Below, piece by piece: positions 1-8,111 of a stretch of 64,000 bases of DNA. How positions within the stretch are numbered: the first letter of the stretch is position 1; each line of letters opens with the position of its first letter. The stretch comes from Bradyrhizobium iriomotense. Lineage in GTDB: Bacteria; Pseudomonadota; Alphaproteobacteria; Rhizobiales; Xanthobacteraceae. The stretch spans positions 248,001-312,000 of the forward strand of contig NZ_JAFCJZ010000004.1 of the NCBI RefSeq assembly GCF_018130765.1, given 5' to 3'. Made by a program: the position numbers and the translations under genes. The notes below the pieces were generated by a model, which saw only the letters and a list, made by a program, of their open reading frames with translations, was not told where the DNA came from and searched no databases.

Positions 1-728
1 TCGTCCCCCTCGACGAACAGCGGTTCGTGGCCGAAGCCGCGGAACAGATCGCGGATCTCGCTGTCGGGCATCCGCCCGAGCACGGTCGGGTTGGCGATCT
101 TGTAGCCGTTGAGATGCAGGATCGGCAGCACTGCGCCGTCATGGGCCGGGCTCAGGAACTTGTTGGAGTGCCAGGACGCCGCGAGCGGACCGGTCTCGGC
201 TTCGCCGTCGCCGACGACGCAGGCCACGATCAGATCAGGATTGTCGAACGCCGCGCCATAGGCGTGCACCAGTGCATAACCGAGCTCGCCGCCCTCATGG
301 ATCGAGCCGGGGGTCTCGGGCGCCGCGTGGCTCGGAATGCCGCCGGGGAAGGAGAACTGCCTGAACAGTCTGCGCAATCCGTCCGCATTGCGCGCGATAT
401 CGGGATAGATCTCGCTGTAGCTGCCTTCGAGATAGGTGTTGGCGACCATGCCCGGTCCGCCATGGCCGGGGCCGCAGACATAGAGCACGCTGACATCAAG
501 CGCGCGGATGACGCGGTTGAGATGGGCGTAGATGAAGTTCAAACCGGGCGTCGTGCCCCAATGTCCCAGCAAACGCGGCTTGATGTGCTCGGCCCGCAAC
601 GGCTCCCGCAGCAGCGGGTTGTCGAGCAGGTAGATTTGCCCGACCGAGAGGTAGTTGGCAGCGCGCCAGTAGCGATCGAGGAGATTGAGGTCGCCGCTCG
701 CGGCGGCCGTTTTTTGTTGGATTGTCAT
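1..728 (-). CDS. xfp: Phosphoketolase (Xfp), N-terminal part, cut by window edge
   Basis: The first ~242 residues of a thiamine-diphosphate-dependent phosphoketolase, which cleaves xylulose-5-P and/or fructose-6-P with phosphate to acetyl-P. The ATG is at 728 on the minus strand and the rest lies beyond base 1. The translation contains [18 protein letters not shown], a GHGGPGM segment and the ThDP/Mg motif [10 protein letters not shown], all typical of the family's N-terminal domain. The start [11 protein letters not shown] precedes the family's conserved [19 protein letters not shown] stretch. It is divergent from the radical SAM gene at 939, with a ~210 bp shared upstream region. The C-terminal domains cannot be checked here. 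Confidence 0.93.
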   Translation of the reverse strand, partial: MTIQQKTAAASGDLNLLDRYWRAANYLSVGQIYLLDNPLLREPLRAEHIKPRLLGHWGTTPGLNFIYAHLNRVIRALDVSVLYVCGPGHGGPGMVANTYLEGSYSEIYPDIARNADGLRRLFRQFSFPGGIPSHAAPETPGSIHEGGELGYALVHAYGAAFDNPDLIVACVVGDGEAETGPLAASWHSNKFLSPAHDGAVLPILHLNGYKIANPTVLGRMPDSEIRDLFRGFGHEPLFVEGD

Positions 729-900
729 GTTCCTGCCGACCTTCACACAGCGATCGTCATCAACCCGGTTCCGGCTTGATCGATCCGTCGGTCATGAAAC
801 GGGATGGTCGTGACGGTCGTGTTGCGTGAGGTCAAAGGCGGGCGCGCGAAGTTTGGGCAGCTCTACTGTGCATGGGGTTGTTTTCGAGTTTTTTGTTTGT

Positions 901-915
901 GTTCTTGATTTGTTC
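901..915 (+). promoter_or_regulatory. LexA (SOS) box, GTTC-N7-GTTC type
   Basis: An exact GTTC (901-904), 7 bases, GTTC (912-915) direct repeat, which is the established LexA target in alphaproteobacteria. It lies 24 bp before the ATG at 939 and overlaps a plausible -35 (TTGATT, 905-910) with TATCTT at 927-932 as -10 (16 bp spacer). LexA bound here would block the promoter. The match is seen in the sequence; the regulation is inferred. Confidence 0.65.
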
Positions 916-938
916 CTTTTGCGTGCTATCTTGGCTTC

Positions 939-2105
939 ATGAGTCCAGCAGCATCCTCTCATGCTCTCAAGCACCCGCCGGTCAAGGCGCCCTCCGAGCC
1001 GGCGGGTGCGGACTCTGATTTTCCCGAACTGGCGGTCGCCATCGACCGTCAGCGCAGGCGAGGTCGGGGTGCGCAGTCCAATGCCAGCGGCCGCTATGAG
1101 GCCGAGGCGCGCGTCGCCTTCGACGACGGCTGGCAGAGCCTGGATGATCTGCCGCCGTTCATGACGACGGTGGCGGTCGACACCTCGCGCAAGGTGATCA
1201 CCCGCAACGACTCCCCCGATATCGGCTTCGATCGCTCCATCAATCCGTATCGCGGCTGCGAGCATGGCTGCGTCTATTGCTTCGCGCGGCCGACCCACGC
1301 CTATCTCGGCCTGTCGCCGGGGCTCGACTTCGAGTCGAAACTGTTCGTGAAGCCCGAGGCGCCCTCGCTGCTGGAGAAGGAGCTCGCCGCCCCCGGCTAC
1401 GAGCCGCGGATGATCGCGATCGGCACCAACACCGATCCCTATCAGCCGATCGAGCGCGAGCGCAAAATCATGCGCGGCATCCTGGAGGTGCTGGAGCGCA
1501 CCGGGCATCCCGTCGGCATCGTCACCAAATCGGCGCTGGTGGTGCGCGACATCGACATTCTCTCGCGCATGGCCAAGCGCAACCTCGCCAAGGTCGCAAT
1601 CTCCGTGACCTCGCTCGATCAGAAGCTGGCGCGTACCATGGAGCCGCGCGCCTCGACGCCGCCGAGGCGGCTGGAGGCGCTGAAGCAGCTCTCGGAGGCC
1701 GGCATTCCCACCACCGTGATGGTGGCGCCCGTGATCCCCGCGCTGAACGATTCCGAGATCGAGCGCATTCTCGATGCCGCCGCCCATGCCGGCGTCAAGG
1801 AAGCCTCCTATGTGCTGCTGCGGTTGCCGCTCGAGGTGCGCGATCTCTTCCGCGAATGGCTGATGGCAAACTATCCGGACCGCTATCGCCACGTCTTCAC
1901 GCTGATCCGTGACATGCGCGGCGGCCGCGACTACGACGCGAAATGGGGCGAGCGGATGAAGGGCACCGGACCGATGGCCTGGACCATCGGCCGCCGCTTC
2001 GAGATCGCCTGCGACAGGCTCGGGCTCAACAAGCGCCGCTCCAAGCTGACCACGGATCACTTTGCGCGGCCGAAGCGGAACGGCGATCAGCTCAGCCTGT
2101 TCTGA
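939..2105 (+). CDS. PA0069-family (SplB-like) radical SAM protein
   Basis: A 388-residue radical SAM protein of the PA0069/Rv2578c type. The cluster motif is C107-x3-C111-x2-C114 (RGCEHGCVYCFARPTH), which binds the 4Fe-4S cluster used to cleave S-adenosylmethionine. Downstream are GTNTDPYQPIE and VTKSALVVRD stretches typical of the SplB-like superfamily. The first ~75 residues are basic and poorly conserved-looking. No substrate is established for this family; a relation to photoproduct lyase is only structural. The start at 939 sits almost at the predicted transcription start, so the message may be nearly leaderless, or translation may begin further in. A LexA-like box at 901-915 suggests damage induction. 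The VOC gene follows after 24 bp. Confidence 0.9.
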   Translation: MSPAASSHALKHPPVKAPSEPAGADSDFPELAVAIDRQRRRGRGAQSNASGRYEAEARVAFDDGWQSLDDLPPFMTTVAVDTSRKVITRNDSPDIGFDRSINPYRGCEHGCVYCFARPTHAYLGLSPGLDFESKLFVKPEAPSLLEKELAAPGYEPRMIAIGTNTDPYQPIERERKIMRGILEVLERTGHPVGIVTKSALVVRDIDILSRMAKRNLAKVAISVTSLDQKLARTMEPRASTPPRRLEALKQLSEAGIPTTVMVAPVIPALNDSEIERILDAAAHAGVKEASYVLLRLPLEVRDLFREWLMANYPDRYRHVFTLIRDMRGGRDYDAKWGERMKGTGPMAWTIGRRFEIACDRLGLNKRRSKLTTDHFARPKRNGDQLSLF

Positions 2106-2129
2106 TCAGGGAAGTGGAAGAGGCGTAGC

Positions 2130-2585
2130 ATGAGCAAGGAACTCACGGTGCCGGTGCCGCGGCTCACCGTCATCACGCTGGGCGTTGCCGACATCCGCGC
2201 CAGCATCGCGTTCTATGATGCCCTCGGCTTCTCACGCCGGCTGAAGGCGACCGGCGAGGCCGTTGCGTTCTACGACACCGGCGGGCCGGTGCTCGCACTG
2301 TTTCCCTGGGATCTGCTCGCGGCGGATGCGTCGCTGCCTGATGAGCCGAGGCCGGCGGCCTTCCGCGGCACGACGCTCGCCTGGAACTGTCGCGCGCGTG
2401 GGGAGGTCGATGCGGTCCTGGCTTTCGCCGTCAGCAAGGGGGCAAGGCTGCTGAAGGCTGCGTGCGAGACCGATTACGGCGGCTATTGCGGTTATTTTGC
2501 CGATCCCGACGGCCATGTCTGGGAGGCCGTGGTGGCGCCCGGCATCGAGGTCGGCGAGGACCGGCGGGTGCATCTGGCGGAGTAG
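2130..2585 (+). CDS. VOC family (glyoxalase/dioxygenase fold) protein
   Basis: A 151-residue vicinal-oxygen-chelate protein. It begins with the typical strand-helix pattern (RLTVITLGVADIRASIAFYDALGF) and ends with GYFADPDGHVWEAVVAPG, in which the E of VWEA is the usual metal ligand position. Such proteins include glyoxalase I, fosfomycin-resistance enzymes and ring-cleaving dioxygenases; this one has no diagnostic extra motif, so the substrate is unknown. It follows the radical SAM gene by 24 bp on the same strand and may be cotranscribed. An AGAGGCG stretch just before the ATG could serve as ribosome binding site. Confidence 0.85.
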   Translation: MSKELTVPVPRLTVITLGVADIRASIAFYDALGFSRRLKATGEAVAFYDTGGPVLALFPWDLLAADASLPDEPRPAAFRGTTLAWNCRARGEVDAVLAFAVSKGARLLKAACETDYGGYCGYFADPDGHVWEAVVAPGIEVGEDRRVHLAE

Positions 2586-2663
2586 GGGGCGCCGGCCTGA
2601 ATAACGGGAATTGCGATTGGTTCCCGGTTGCGCCGGCTGGGCTGCTTGCGCACGATCCCCGCC

Positions 2664-3449
2664 ATGATTCGGGACCAGTCCGCCAAGAAATCGGCCAAAG
2701 ACGCGCCAGAGAAGCCTGCTGCGAAAAAGGCTGCGCCAGCAAAAGCGAGCTTCCGCCGCGAGCGCGCGCTGATCAAGCGCGGCGTCTGGCCGATCGCCGG
2801 CTGCGACGAGGCCGGCCGCGGTCCTCTGGCCGGGCCGGTGGTGGCGGCCGCGGTGATTCTCGATCCCGACCGCATTCCGCGCGGCATCGACGATTCCAAG
2901 CGCCTCACCGCTGAGGAGCGCGAAAAACTGTTCGACAAGATCTGCGCCACCGCCCAGGTCTCGGTCGCCGTCGCCTCGCCCGCGCGAATCGACCGCGACA
3001 ACATCCTGCGCGCCTCGCTGTGGGCGCTGAAGCGCGCCGTGGTGGCGCTGCCCGAGGCGCCCAAGCATGTCTTCGTCGACGGCCGCGACCGGCTCGATAC
3101 CGCCTGCGATTGCGAGGCCGTGATCGGCGGAGACGGCATCGTGCTGTCGATTGCGGCGGCCTCGATCGTCGCCAAGGTGACGCGCGACCGGCTGATGTGC
3201 GCGCTGGCGCAGGACTGCCCCGGCTACGGATTCGAGCAGCACAAGGGTTACGGCGTCCCCGAGCACCTCGACGCGCTCAACCGCCTCGGCCCCACCGTCC
3301 ATCACCGCAGCTTCTTCGCACCGGTTGCGGCGGCGCGGGCCAAGCACATGCCCTGGACCGTCGAGCCGGTGCGGGATCTGTTCGAGGGCACCGAGGTCGA
3401 GGTGCAGGTGGATGCAAGCGTTGAAATTGATGCCTCTGCCGGACTCTAG
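2664..3449 (+). CDS. rnhB: Ribonuclease HII
   Basis: RNase HII, which nicks RNA:DNA hybrids 5' of ribonucleotides embedded in DNA. From the ATG at 2664 it is 261 residues; an in-frame TTG at 2628 is less likely. Residues 1-40 form a Lys/Ala-rich tail before the catalytic start [12 protein letters not shown] (D48, E49). Later family signatures are [20 protein letters not shown] and [12 protein letters not shown], supplying the remaining acidic metal ligands, then [11 protein letters not shown] and HHRSFF. The length is slightly above the usual 200-230 because of the basic tail and an acidic C-terminal tail ([18 protein letters not shown]). Confidence 0.95.
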   Translation: MIRDQSAKKSAKDAPEKPAAKKAAPAKASFRRERALIKRGVWPIAGCDEAGRGPLAGPVVAAAVILDPDRIPRGIDDSKRLTAEEREKLFDKICATAQVSVAVASPARIDRDNILRASLWALKRAVVALPEAPKHVFVDGRDRLDTACDCEAVIGGDGIVLSIAAASIVAKVTRDRLMCALAQDCPGYGFEQHKGYGVPEHLDALNRLGPTVHHRSFFAPVAAARAKHMPWTVEPVRDLFEGTEVEVQVDASVEIDASAGL

Positions 3450-3548
3450 GGCAGACGGTCGTTGCCACGACGCGTGACGCCCCTTATCAAAGTAGCCGTG
3501 GGCGAATAGGGCCGGCTGGACGGGTTGGCTGCATCTTTCGGACGTTGC

Positions 3549-5057
3549 ATGCGGTTTACCTCCCTGGTCATCGAGCTCATTCGCGCCCGGCCGCGGCTGA
3601 TCGTGTGGATCGCCGTGCTGCTCCAGGCCGCGATGTGGCTGTTCGTGGCGCTGTTGTTCTACCGCAGCCCGCCGGGCTCGCTGGCGACGCTGCTGGCCTT
3701 CGGCAGGGAATACCAGGTCGGTACCGATCTCGGCCCGCCCTTGCCGGTCTGGCTCGCCGACATCGCCTACCGCCTCGCCGGCGGCCACATGTTCGGCGTC
3801 TATGTGCTTGCCCAGCTCTGCGAGATCGCGACCTTCATCGCGCTCTATCATCTCTCCCGCGCCGTGGTCGGCTCGCAGCAGGCGGTGCTCGCCGTGCTCC
3901 TGACCATGACGGTGCTCGCCTTCTCCTCGCCCGCGCTCGATTTCGGTCCGCTCATCCTGGCCCGCCCGCTCTGGGCGCTGCTGCTGCTGCACTCCTGGCA
4001 GATCATCGGCCAGCGCCGCGGCAATGCCTGGTTCGCCTGGTCGATCGAGGCGGGTCTCCTGCTGCTGACGACGCCTGCTGCGGTCTTCCTGCTGCTCCTG
4101 CTCGTCATCTTTGCGCTCGCAACCGCCGGCGGCCGCCGCACGCTGCGGGCGCTCGACCCGCTGTTCGCGCTGATCGTCGTCGCCGTGCTGGCGCTGCCCT
4201 ATGCCGTCTGGTTGATGCGGTCCGAGACGCTGGTGCTGCCGGCCCTGCCGCAGCTTGCCGAGCTGAACGCCCGCGCATTGCACGCGGCCTGGCTGCTCGG
4301 CTGGCTCGTGCTCGGGGCTGCCGCGATTCCGGCGCTGACCTTCCTCAACACCCGCCTGTTCGTCGCCAGGGGCGAGGAGGCGCCGATCATCTACCGCCCG
4401 CCGGTCGAGCCGCTCGCGCGCAGCTTCGTCTATTTCTTTGCGCTGGCGCCGGCGCTCGGCGCGGTGCTGATCTCGGCCGTGCTCGGCCTCGATTCCGTTG
4501 TCGGCGGCGCCGGCGTCGTGCTGGTCATGTCGGGGCTTGCGGTGGTCGTTATGGCCGGCGACCTCATCGCGATGCGCCGTGCGCGGATGCTGCGCATGGT
4601 CTGGGCCGCCGCCGTCGTCGCGCCCGCCGCCGGCGTGGTGCTCGCCGTGCTGTTCCTGCCCTGGACCGGTGCCAACGAGATTGCGACCTCGATGCCGGCG
4701 CGCGCGATCTCGGATTTCTTCGACGAGAGCTTCGCCCGCCGCACCAACCATCGCCTGCGCGCGGTTGCCGGCGAGACCCAGCTCGCCAGCCTGATCACGC
4801 TGCATTCCGGCCGGCCGCATCTCTTCATCGATGCCGAGCCTGCGCGCACGCCGTGGATGAATCAGGCCAAGTTCAGCGAGACCGGCGGTGTCGTGGTCTG
4901 GCGCGCCTCCGATACCGCCGGCACCCCGCCGCCCGAAATTCTCAAGCGCTTCCCCGGCATCGTGCCGGAAGTCCCGCGCGCCTTCGAATGGCTCGTGACC
5001 GGCCGCCAGCAGCTGCTGCGCATCGGCTGGGCCATCGTGCGGCCGAAGGGGACGTAG
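3549..5057 (+). CDS. Glycosyltransferase family 39-like integral membrane protein
   Basis: A ~502-residue polytopic membrane protein, with the chosen ATG at 3549 (MRFTSLVIELI). It has about ten hydrophobic helices spread over residues 15-380, with an early loop containing REYQVGTDLGPPLPVWLADI. The acidic residue in that first long loop and the overall topology resemble GT39/ArnT-like lipid-linked sugar transferases. The last ~130 residues are soluble and would be periplasmic. Donor and acceptor are unknown. It is monocistronic between rnhB and a convergent uracil-DNA glycosylase, separated from the latter by a palindromic repeat. An upstream in-frame TTG at 3525 exists. The assignment to GT39 rests on topology and is moderate. 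Confidence 0.7.
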   Translation: MRFTSLVIELIRARPRLIVWIAVLLQAAMWLFVALLFYRSPPGSLATLLAFGREYQVGTDLGPPLPVWLADIAYRLAGGHMFGVYVLAQLCEIATFIALYHLSRAVVGSQQAVLAVLLTMTVLAFSSPALDFGPLILARPLWALLLLHSWQIIGQRRGNAWFAWSIEAGLLLLTTPAAVFLLLLLVIFALATAGGRRTLRALDPLFALIVVAVLALPYAVWLMRSETLVLPALPQLAELNARALHAAWLLGWLVLGAAAIPALTFLNTRLFVARGEEAPIIYRPPVEPLARSFVYFFALAPALGAVLISAVLGLDSVVGGAGVVLVMSGLAVVVMAGDLIAMRRARMLRMVWAAAVVAPAAGVVLAVLFLPWTGANEIATSMPARAISDFFDESFARRTNHRLRAVAGETQLASLITLHSGRPHLFIDAEPARTPWMNQAKFSETGGVVVWRASDTAGTPPPEILKRFPGIVPEVPRAFEWLVTGRQQLLRIGWAIVRPKGT

Positions 5058-5068
5058 CCACATGCGCA

Positions 5069-5192
5069 GTCATTCCGGGGCTCGCGAAGCGAGAGCCCGG
5101 AATCCATCAAGCGGAAGAGTCGGTGGATGAATGGATTCTCTGATGCGCAATTGCGCATCATAGTTCGCGGCTTTGCCGCGCCCCGGAATGAC
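5069..5192. repeat. Palindromic intergenic repeat, type C
   Basis: An imperfect inverted repeat whose ends read GTCATTCCGGGGC and GCCCCGGAATGAC, with an internal AATCCAT/ATGGATT pair and an inner GATGCGCAATTGCGCATC palindrome. It fills the gap between two convergent genes. The same arms recur at 21621-21724 and 52813-52915. Confidence 0.8.
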
Positions 5193-5205
5193 GGCGTGTA
5201 TGTGG

Positions 5206-6018
5206 TTACGCCGCGCCTTGCGCCAGCACCTTCGCGATCGCGCGCAGATCCTGCCAGGCCAGGCGCTTGTAGGACGGCGAGCGCAGCAGATAGGCCGGAT
5301 GGAACGTCGGCAGCGCACGGATGGTGCGCTGGCCGGTGTCGTAGTCGAACCAGCGCCCGCGGGTGCGCATGATGCCATCGCGCGTCGACAGCAGCGTCTG
5401 CGTCGAGGGATTGCCGAGCGTCACCAGCACATCCGGATTTACCAGCTCGATCTGGCGCTGGATGAAGGGCAGGCACACTTGCGTCTCCTGCGGCGTCGGC
5501 GTGCGGTTGCCGGGAGGCCGCCAGGGAATGACGTTGGCGATATAGGCGGTGGTGCGGTTGAGCCCGATCGCCCCGATCATGAGATCGAGCAGCTTGCCGC
5601 TGCGCCCGACAAAGGGCAGTCCCTCGATGTCCTCATCGCGGCCCGGCGCCTCGCCGACGAACATGATGCGCGCCTGCGGGTTGCCGTCGGCGAACACCAG
5701 CCGCGTCGCCGTGTGCTTGAGCGCGCAGCCCTCGAAATTCTGCATCAGTTCGCGTAGCGCCTCCAGGGTCGGCGCGGTGCGCGCAGCCTCGCGCGCCGAA
5801 GCGATGGCGACGTCGGGTGCAGGCGCGGCCTCGCCACGCATCACCGCGGGCGCCGCAACCGGCCGCGGCGCCTCGACCGGCACCGCGCGCGGGGCCGGCG
5901 GTGGCGTATCGATTTCCGCCAGGCGGTCTATCGGTTCCTCCGCCAGCGCGCAGTCGACTCCGGCCTCCAGATAGAAGGCGAGCAGCTCTCGGACGGTGGG
6001 TGCGGGTTCGGGGATCAT
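5206..6018 (-). CDS. Uracil-DNA glycosylase, family 4-like, with altered cluster cysteines
   Basis: A 270-residue uracil-DNA glycosylase that removes uracil from DNA. Residues 1-85 are a Pro/Ala-rich lead-in. The catalytic core has GEAPGRDED (motif A, 122-130), [11 protein letters not shown] (162-172) and HPAYLLR (240-246). Family 4 enzymes normally bind a 4Fe-4S cluster through four Cys. Here only C98 and C182 align with cluster positions; the partner of the first CxxC is F95, and the Cys normally before RPPGNR is W166. C23 lies in the lead-in. The cluster is therefore probably absent or incomplete. The gene is divergent from the ETF-QO gene. Confidence 0.9.
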   Translation of the reverse strand: MIPEPAPTVRELLAFYLEAGVDCALAEEPIDRLAEIDTPPPAPRAVPVEAPRPVAAPAVMRGEAAPAPDVAIASAREAARTAPTLEALRELMQNFEGCALKHTATRLVFADGNPQARIMFVGEAPGRDEDIEGLPFVGRSGKLLDLMIGAIGLNRTTAYIANVIPWRPPGNRTPTPQETQVCLPFIQRQIELVNPDVLVTLGNPSTQTLLSTRDGIMRTRGRWFDYDTGQRTIRALPTFHPAYLLRSPSYKRLAWQDLRAIAKVLAQGAA

Positions 6019-6151
6019 GGGAAAGTCTGACTTTTATATCACCTTGGACGGCCTTGCATCCCGGCGGAACGCGATTCCGAGGTTGTCCTACCCGGAAAAA
6101 TCGGAAACAAGAGGGCAAACGACCAAGGACCGTCTCAAGGGCTGAGATCAG

Positions 6152-7813
6152 ATGAGCACCGAAGAACTTCCCCCGCGCGAATCCATGGAATTCGACGTCG
6201 TCATCGTCGGCGCCGGCCCCTCGGGCCTGTCGGCCGCGATCCGGCTGAAGCAGCTCAACGCCGATCTCAACATCGTCGTGGTGGAGAAGGGCTCCGAGGT
6301 CGGCGCGCATATTCTTTCGGGCGCGGTGATCGACCCGGCCGGGCTCGACAAGCTCATTCCGGACTGGCGCGAGGATGCCGACTGCCCGCTGAAGACCCAG
6401 GTGAAGGACGACCGCTTCTACTGGATGACCGGCGGCGGCGCGATCAAGCTGCCGAACTTCATGATGCCGCCGCTGATGGACAACCATCACTGCTACATCG
6501 GCTCGCTCGGCAATGTCTGTCGCTGGCTGGCGCGGAGAGCGGAGGCGCTCGGCGTCGAGATCTATCCGGGCTTTGCCGCGGCCGAGGTGCTCTATGACGA
6601 GGAGGGCAAGGTCAAGGGCATCGCCACCGGCGACATGGGCATCGGCCGCGACGGCAAGCCGAAGGACTCCTTCACCCGTGGCATGGAATTGCTCGGCAAG
6701 TACACGCTGTTCGCCGAAGGCGCGCGCGGCAGTCTGACCAAGCAGCTCATCAACAAGTTCGCGCTCGATGCCAAGAGCGAGCCGCCGAAGTTCGGCATCG
6801 GGCTCAAGGAAGTCTGGCAGATCGATCCCGCCAAGCATCAGAAGGGGATGATCCAGCATTCCTTCGGCTGGCCGCTCGACCTGAAGACCGGCGGCGGCTC
6901 GTTCCTCTATCATTACGACGACAATCTCGTTGCCGTCGGCTTCGTCGTGCACCTCAACTACGACGATCCGTATCTGTCGCCGTTCGACGAGTTCCAGCGC
7001 TTCAAGACGCACCCGTCGATCCGCGGCACCTTCGAGGGCGCAAAGCGGCTCGCTTACGGCGCGCGCGCCATCACCGAGGGCGGCTATCAGTCGGTGCCGA
7101 AGCTCAGCTTCCCCGGCGGCGCGCTGATCGGCTGCGCGGCCGGCTTCGTCAACGTGCCCCGCATCAAGGGCGTACACAATGCGATGGGCACCGGCATGCT
7201 GGCTGCCGAGCACGTCGCCGCTGCGCTTGCCGCGGATCGCGCCAATGACGAGCTCGTCGAATATGAGAACGCCTGGCGCTCCTCGTCGGTCGGCAAGGAC
7301 CTGTTCCTGGTCCGCAACGTCAAGCCGCTGTGGTCGAAGTTCGGCACCGTGCTCGGCGTCGCGCTGGGCGGCTTCGACATGTGGTGCAACACGCTGTTCG
7401 GCGCCTCGCTGTTCGGCACCCAGTCGCACGGCAAGCCCGACCGCGCCACGCTCGATCCGGCGAAGAGCCATGCGCCGAAGAACTACCCGAAGCCTGATGG
7501 CAAGATTTCCTTCGACAAGCTGTCCTCGGTGTTCCTGTCCAACACCAATCATGAAGAGGACCAGCCGGTCCATCTCAAGGTTGCGGACATGAACCTGCAG
7601 AAGACCTCGGAGCACGACGTCTTCGCGGGTCCCTCGAATCGCTATTGCCCGGCCGGCGTCTACGAGTGGGTCGAGGAGGGGACGAGCCCGCGCTTCCAGA
7701 TCAACGCCCAGAACTGCGTCCACTGCAAAACCTGCGACGTGAAGGACCCCAACGGCAACATCACCTGGGTTCCGCCGGAAGGTGGCGGCGGCCCGAACTA
7801 CGAGGCGATGTAA
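6152..7813 (+). CDS. Electron transfer flavoprotein-ubiquinone oxidoreductase
   Basis: A 553-residue ETF-QO, which passes electrons from acyl-CoA and amine dehydrogenases, via ETF, to ubiquinone at the inner membrane. The N-terminus has the FAD-binding motif VVIVGAGPSGLSAAI (GxGxxG at residues 20-25). The C-terminal ferredoxin-like domain has C499 (CPAGVYEW) and C522, C525, C528 (CVHCKTCDVKDP), the four ligands of the 4Fe-4S cluster. The end GNITWVPPEGGGGPNYEAM is typical of the family. Length matches the usual ~550. It stands alone; ETF subunits are not in this window. Upstream of it is a divergent uracil-DNA glycosylase. Confidence 0.96.
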   Translation: MSTEELPPRESMEFDVVIVGAGPSGLSAAIRLKQLNADLNIVVVEKGSEVGAHILSGAVIDPAGLDKLIPDWREDADCPLKTQVKDDRFYWMTGGGAIKLPNFMMPPLMDNHHCYIGSLGNVCRWLARRAEALGVEIYPGFAAAEVLYDEEGKVKGIATGDMGIGRDGKPKDSFTRGMELLGKYTLFAEGARGSLTKQLINKFALDAKSEPPKFGIGLKEVWQIDPAKHQKGMIQHSFGWPLDLKTGGGSFLYHYDDNLVAVGFVVHLNYDDPYLSPFDEFQRFKTHPSIRGTFEGAKRLAYGARAITEGGYQSVPKLSFPGGALIGCAAGFVNVPRIKGVHNAMGTGMLAAEHVAAALAADRANDELVEYENAWRSSSVGKDLFLVRNVKPLWSKFGTVLGVALGGFDMWCNTLFGASLFGTQSHGKPDRATLDPAKSHAPKNYPKPDGKISFDKLSSVFLSNTNHEEDQPVHLKVADMNLQKTSEHDVFAGPSNRYCPAGVYEWVEEGTSPRFQINAQNCVHCKTCDVKDPNGNITWVPPEGGGGPNYEAM

Positions 7814-7835
7814 GAGCGGACCAGATCAGCGCGGA

Positions 7836-7858
7836 CCAGGTCACAAAAGGTGATCTGG
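7836..7858 (+). terminator. Hairpin after ETF-QO gene, possible terminator
   Basis: CCAGGTCAC, loop AAAAG, GTGATCTGG gives a 9-bp stem with one G-T pair, 22 bp after the stop at 7813. There is no clear T-run after it, so intrinsic termination is uncertain. The remainder of the gap to 8111 shows nothing else recognisable. Confidence 0.4.
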
Positions 7859-8111
7859 CGCACGTTCGCGTGAGGACCCGGCTGCGGCCACCTGCCGCGG
7901 CCACGATAAGGCCATAGTGGCGGGGTCTTGGGGCGCTGTTGGCCGATTTGGGGCGTGCGGAGGGGATCGCCCGGTCCGAATCCTTGCGGCGAGACGCCAA
8001 AAGCGGCATTGTCGGCCCGACGGTTCCGGGTCCCGATGCCGCAGGCCGCGTTCGCATGCGAGACGGCCTTCTGCTGCAAACCCAGGCACTACCAACTCAA
8101 GGCGAGCCCTG

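Noticed and set aside
27..779. Long plus-strand reading frame at the start
   Set aside because: It is antisense to the phosphoketolase frame, which has the family motifs.
2232..5063. 943-codon minus-strand frame
   Set aside because: It runs antisense to the VOC, RNase HII and glycosyltransferase genes and is rich in Arg, Gln and Gly, as antisense frames in GC-rich DNA are.
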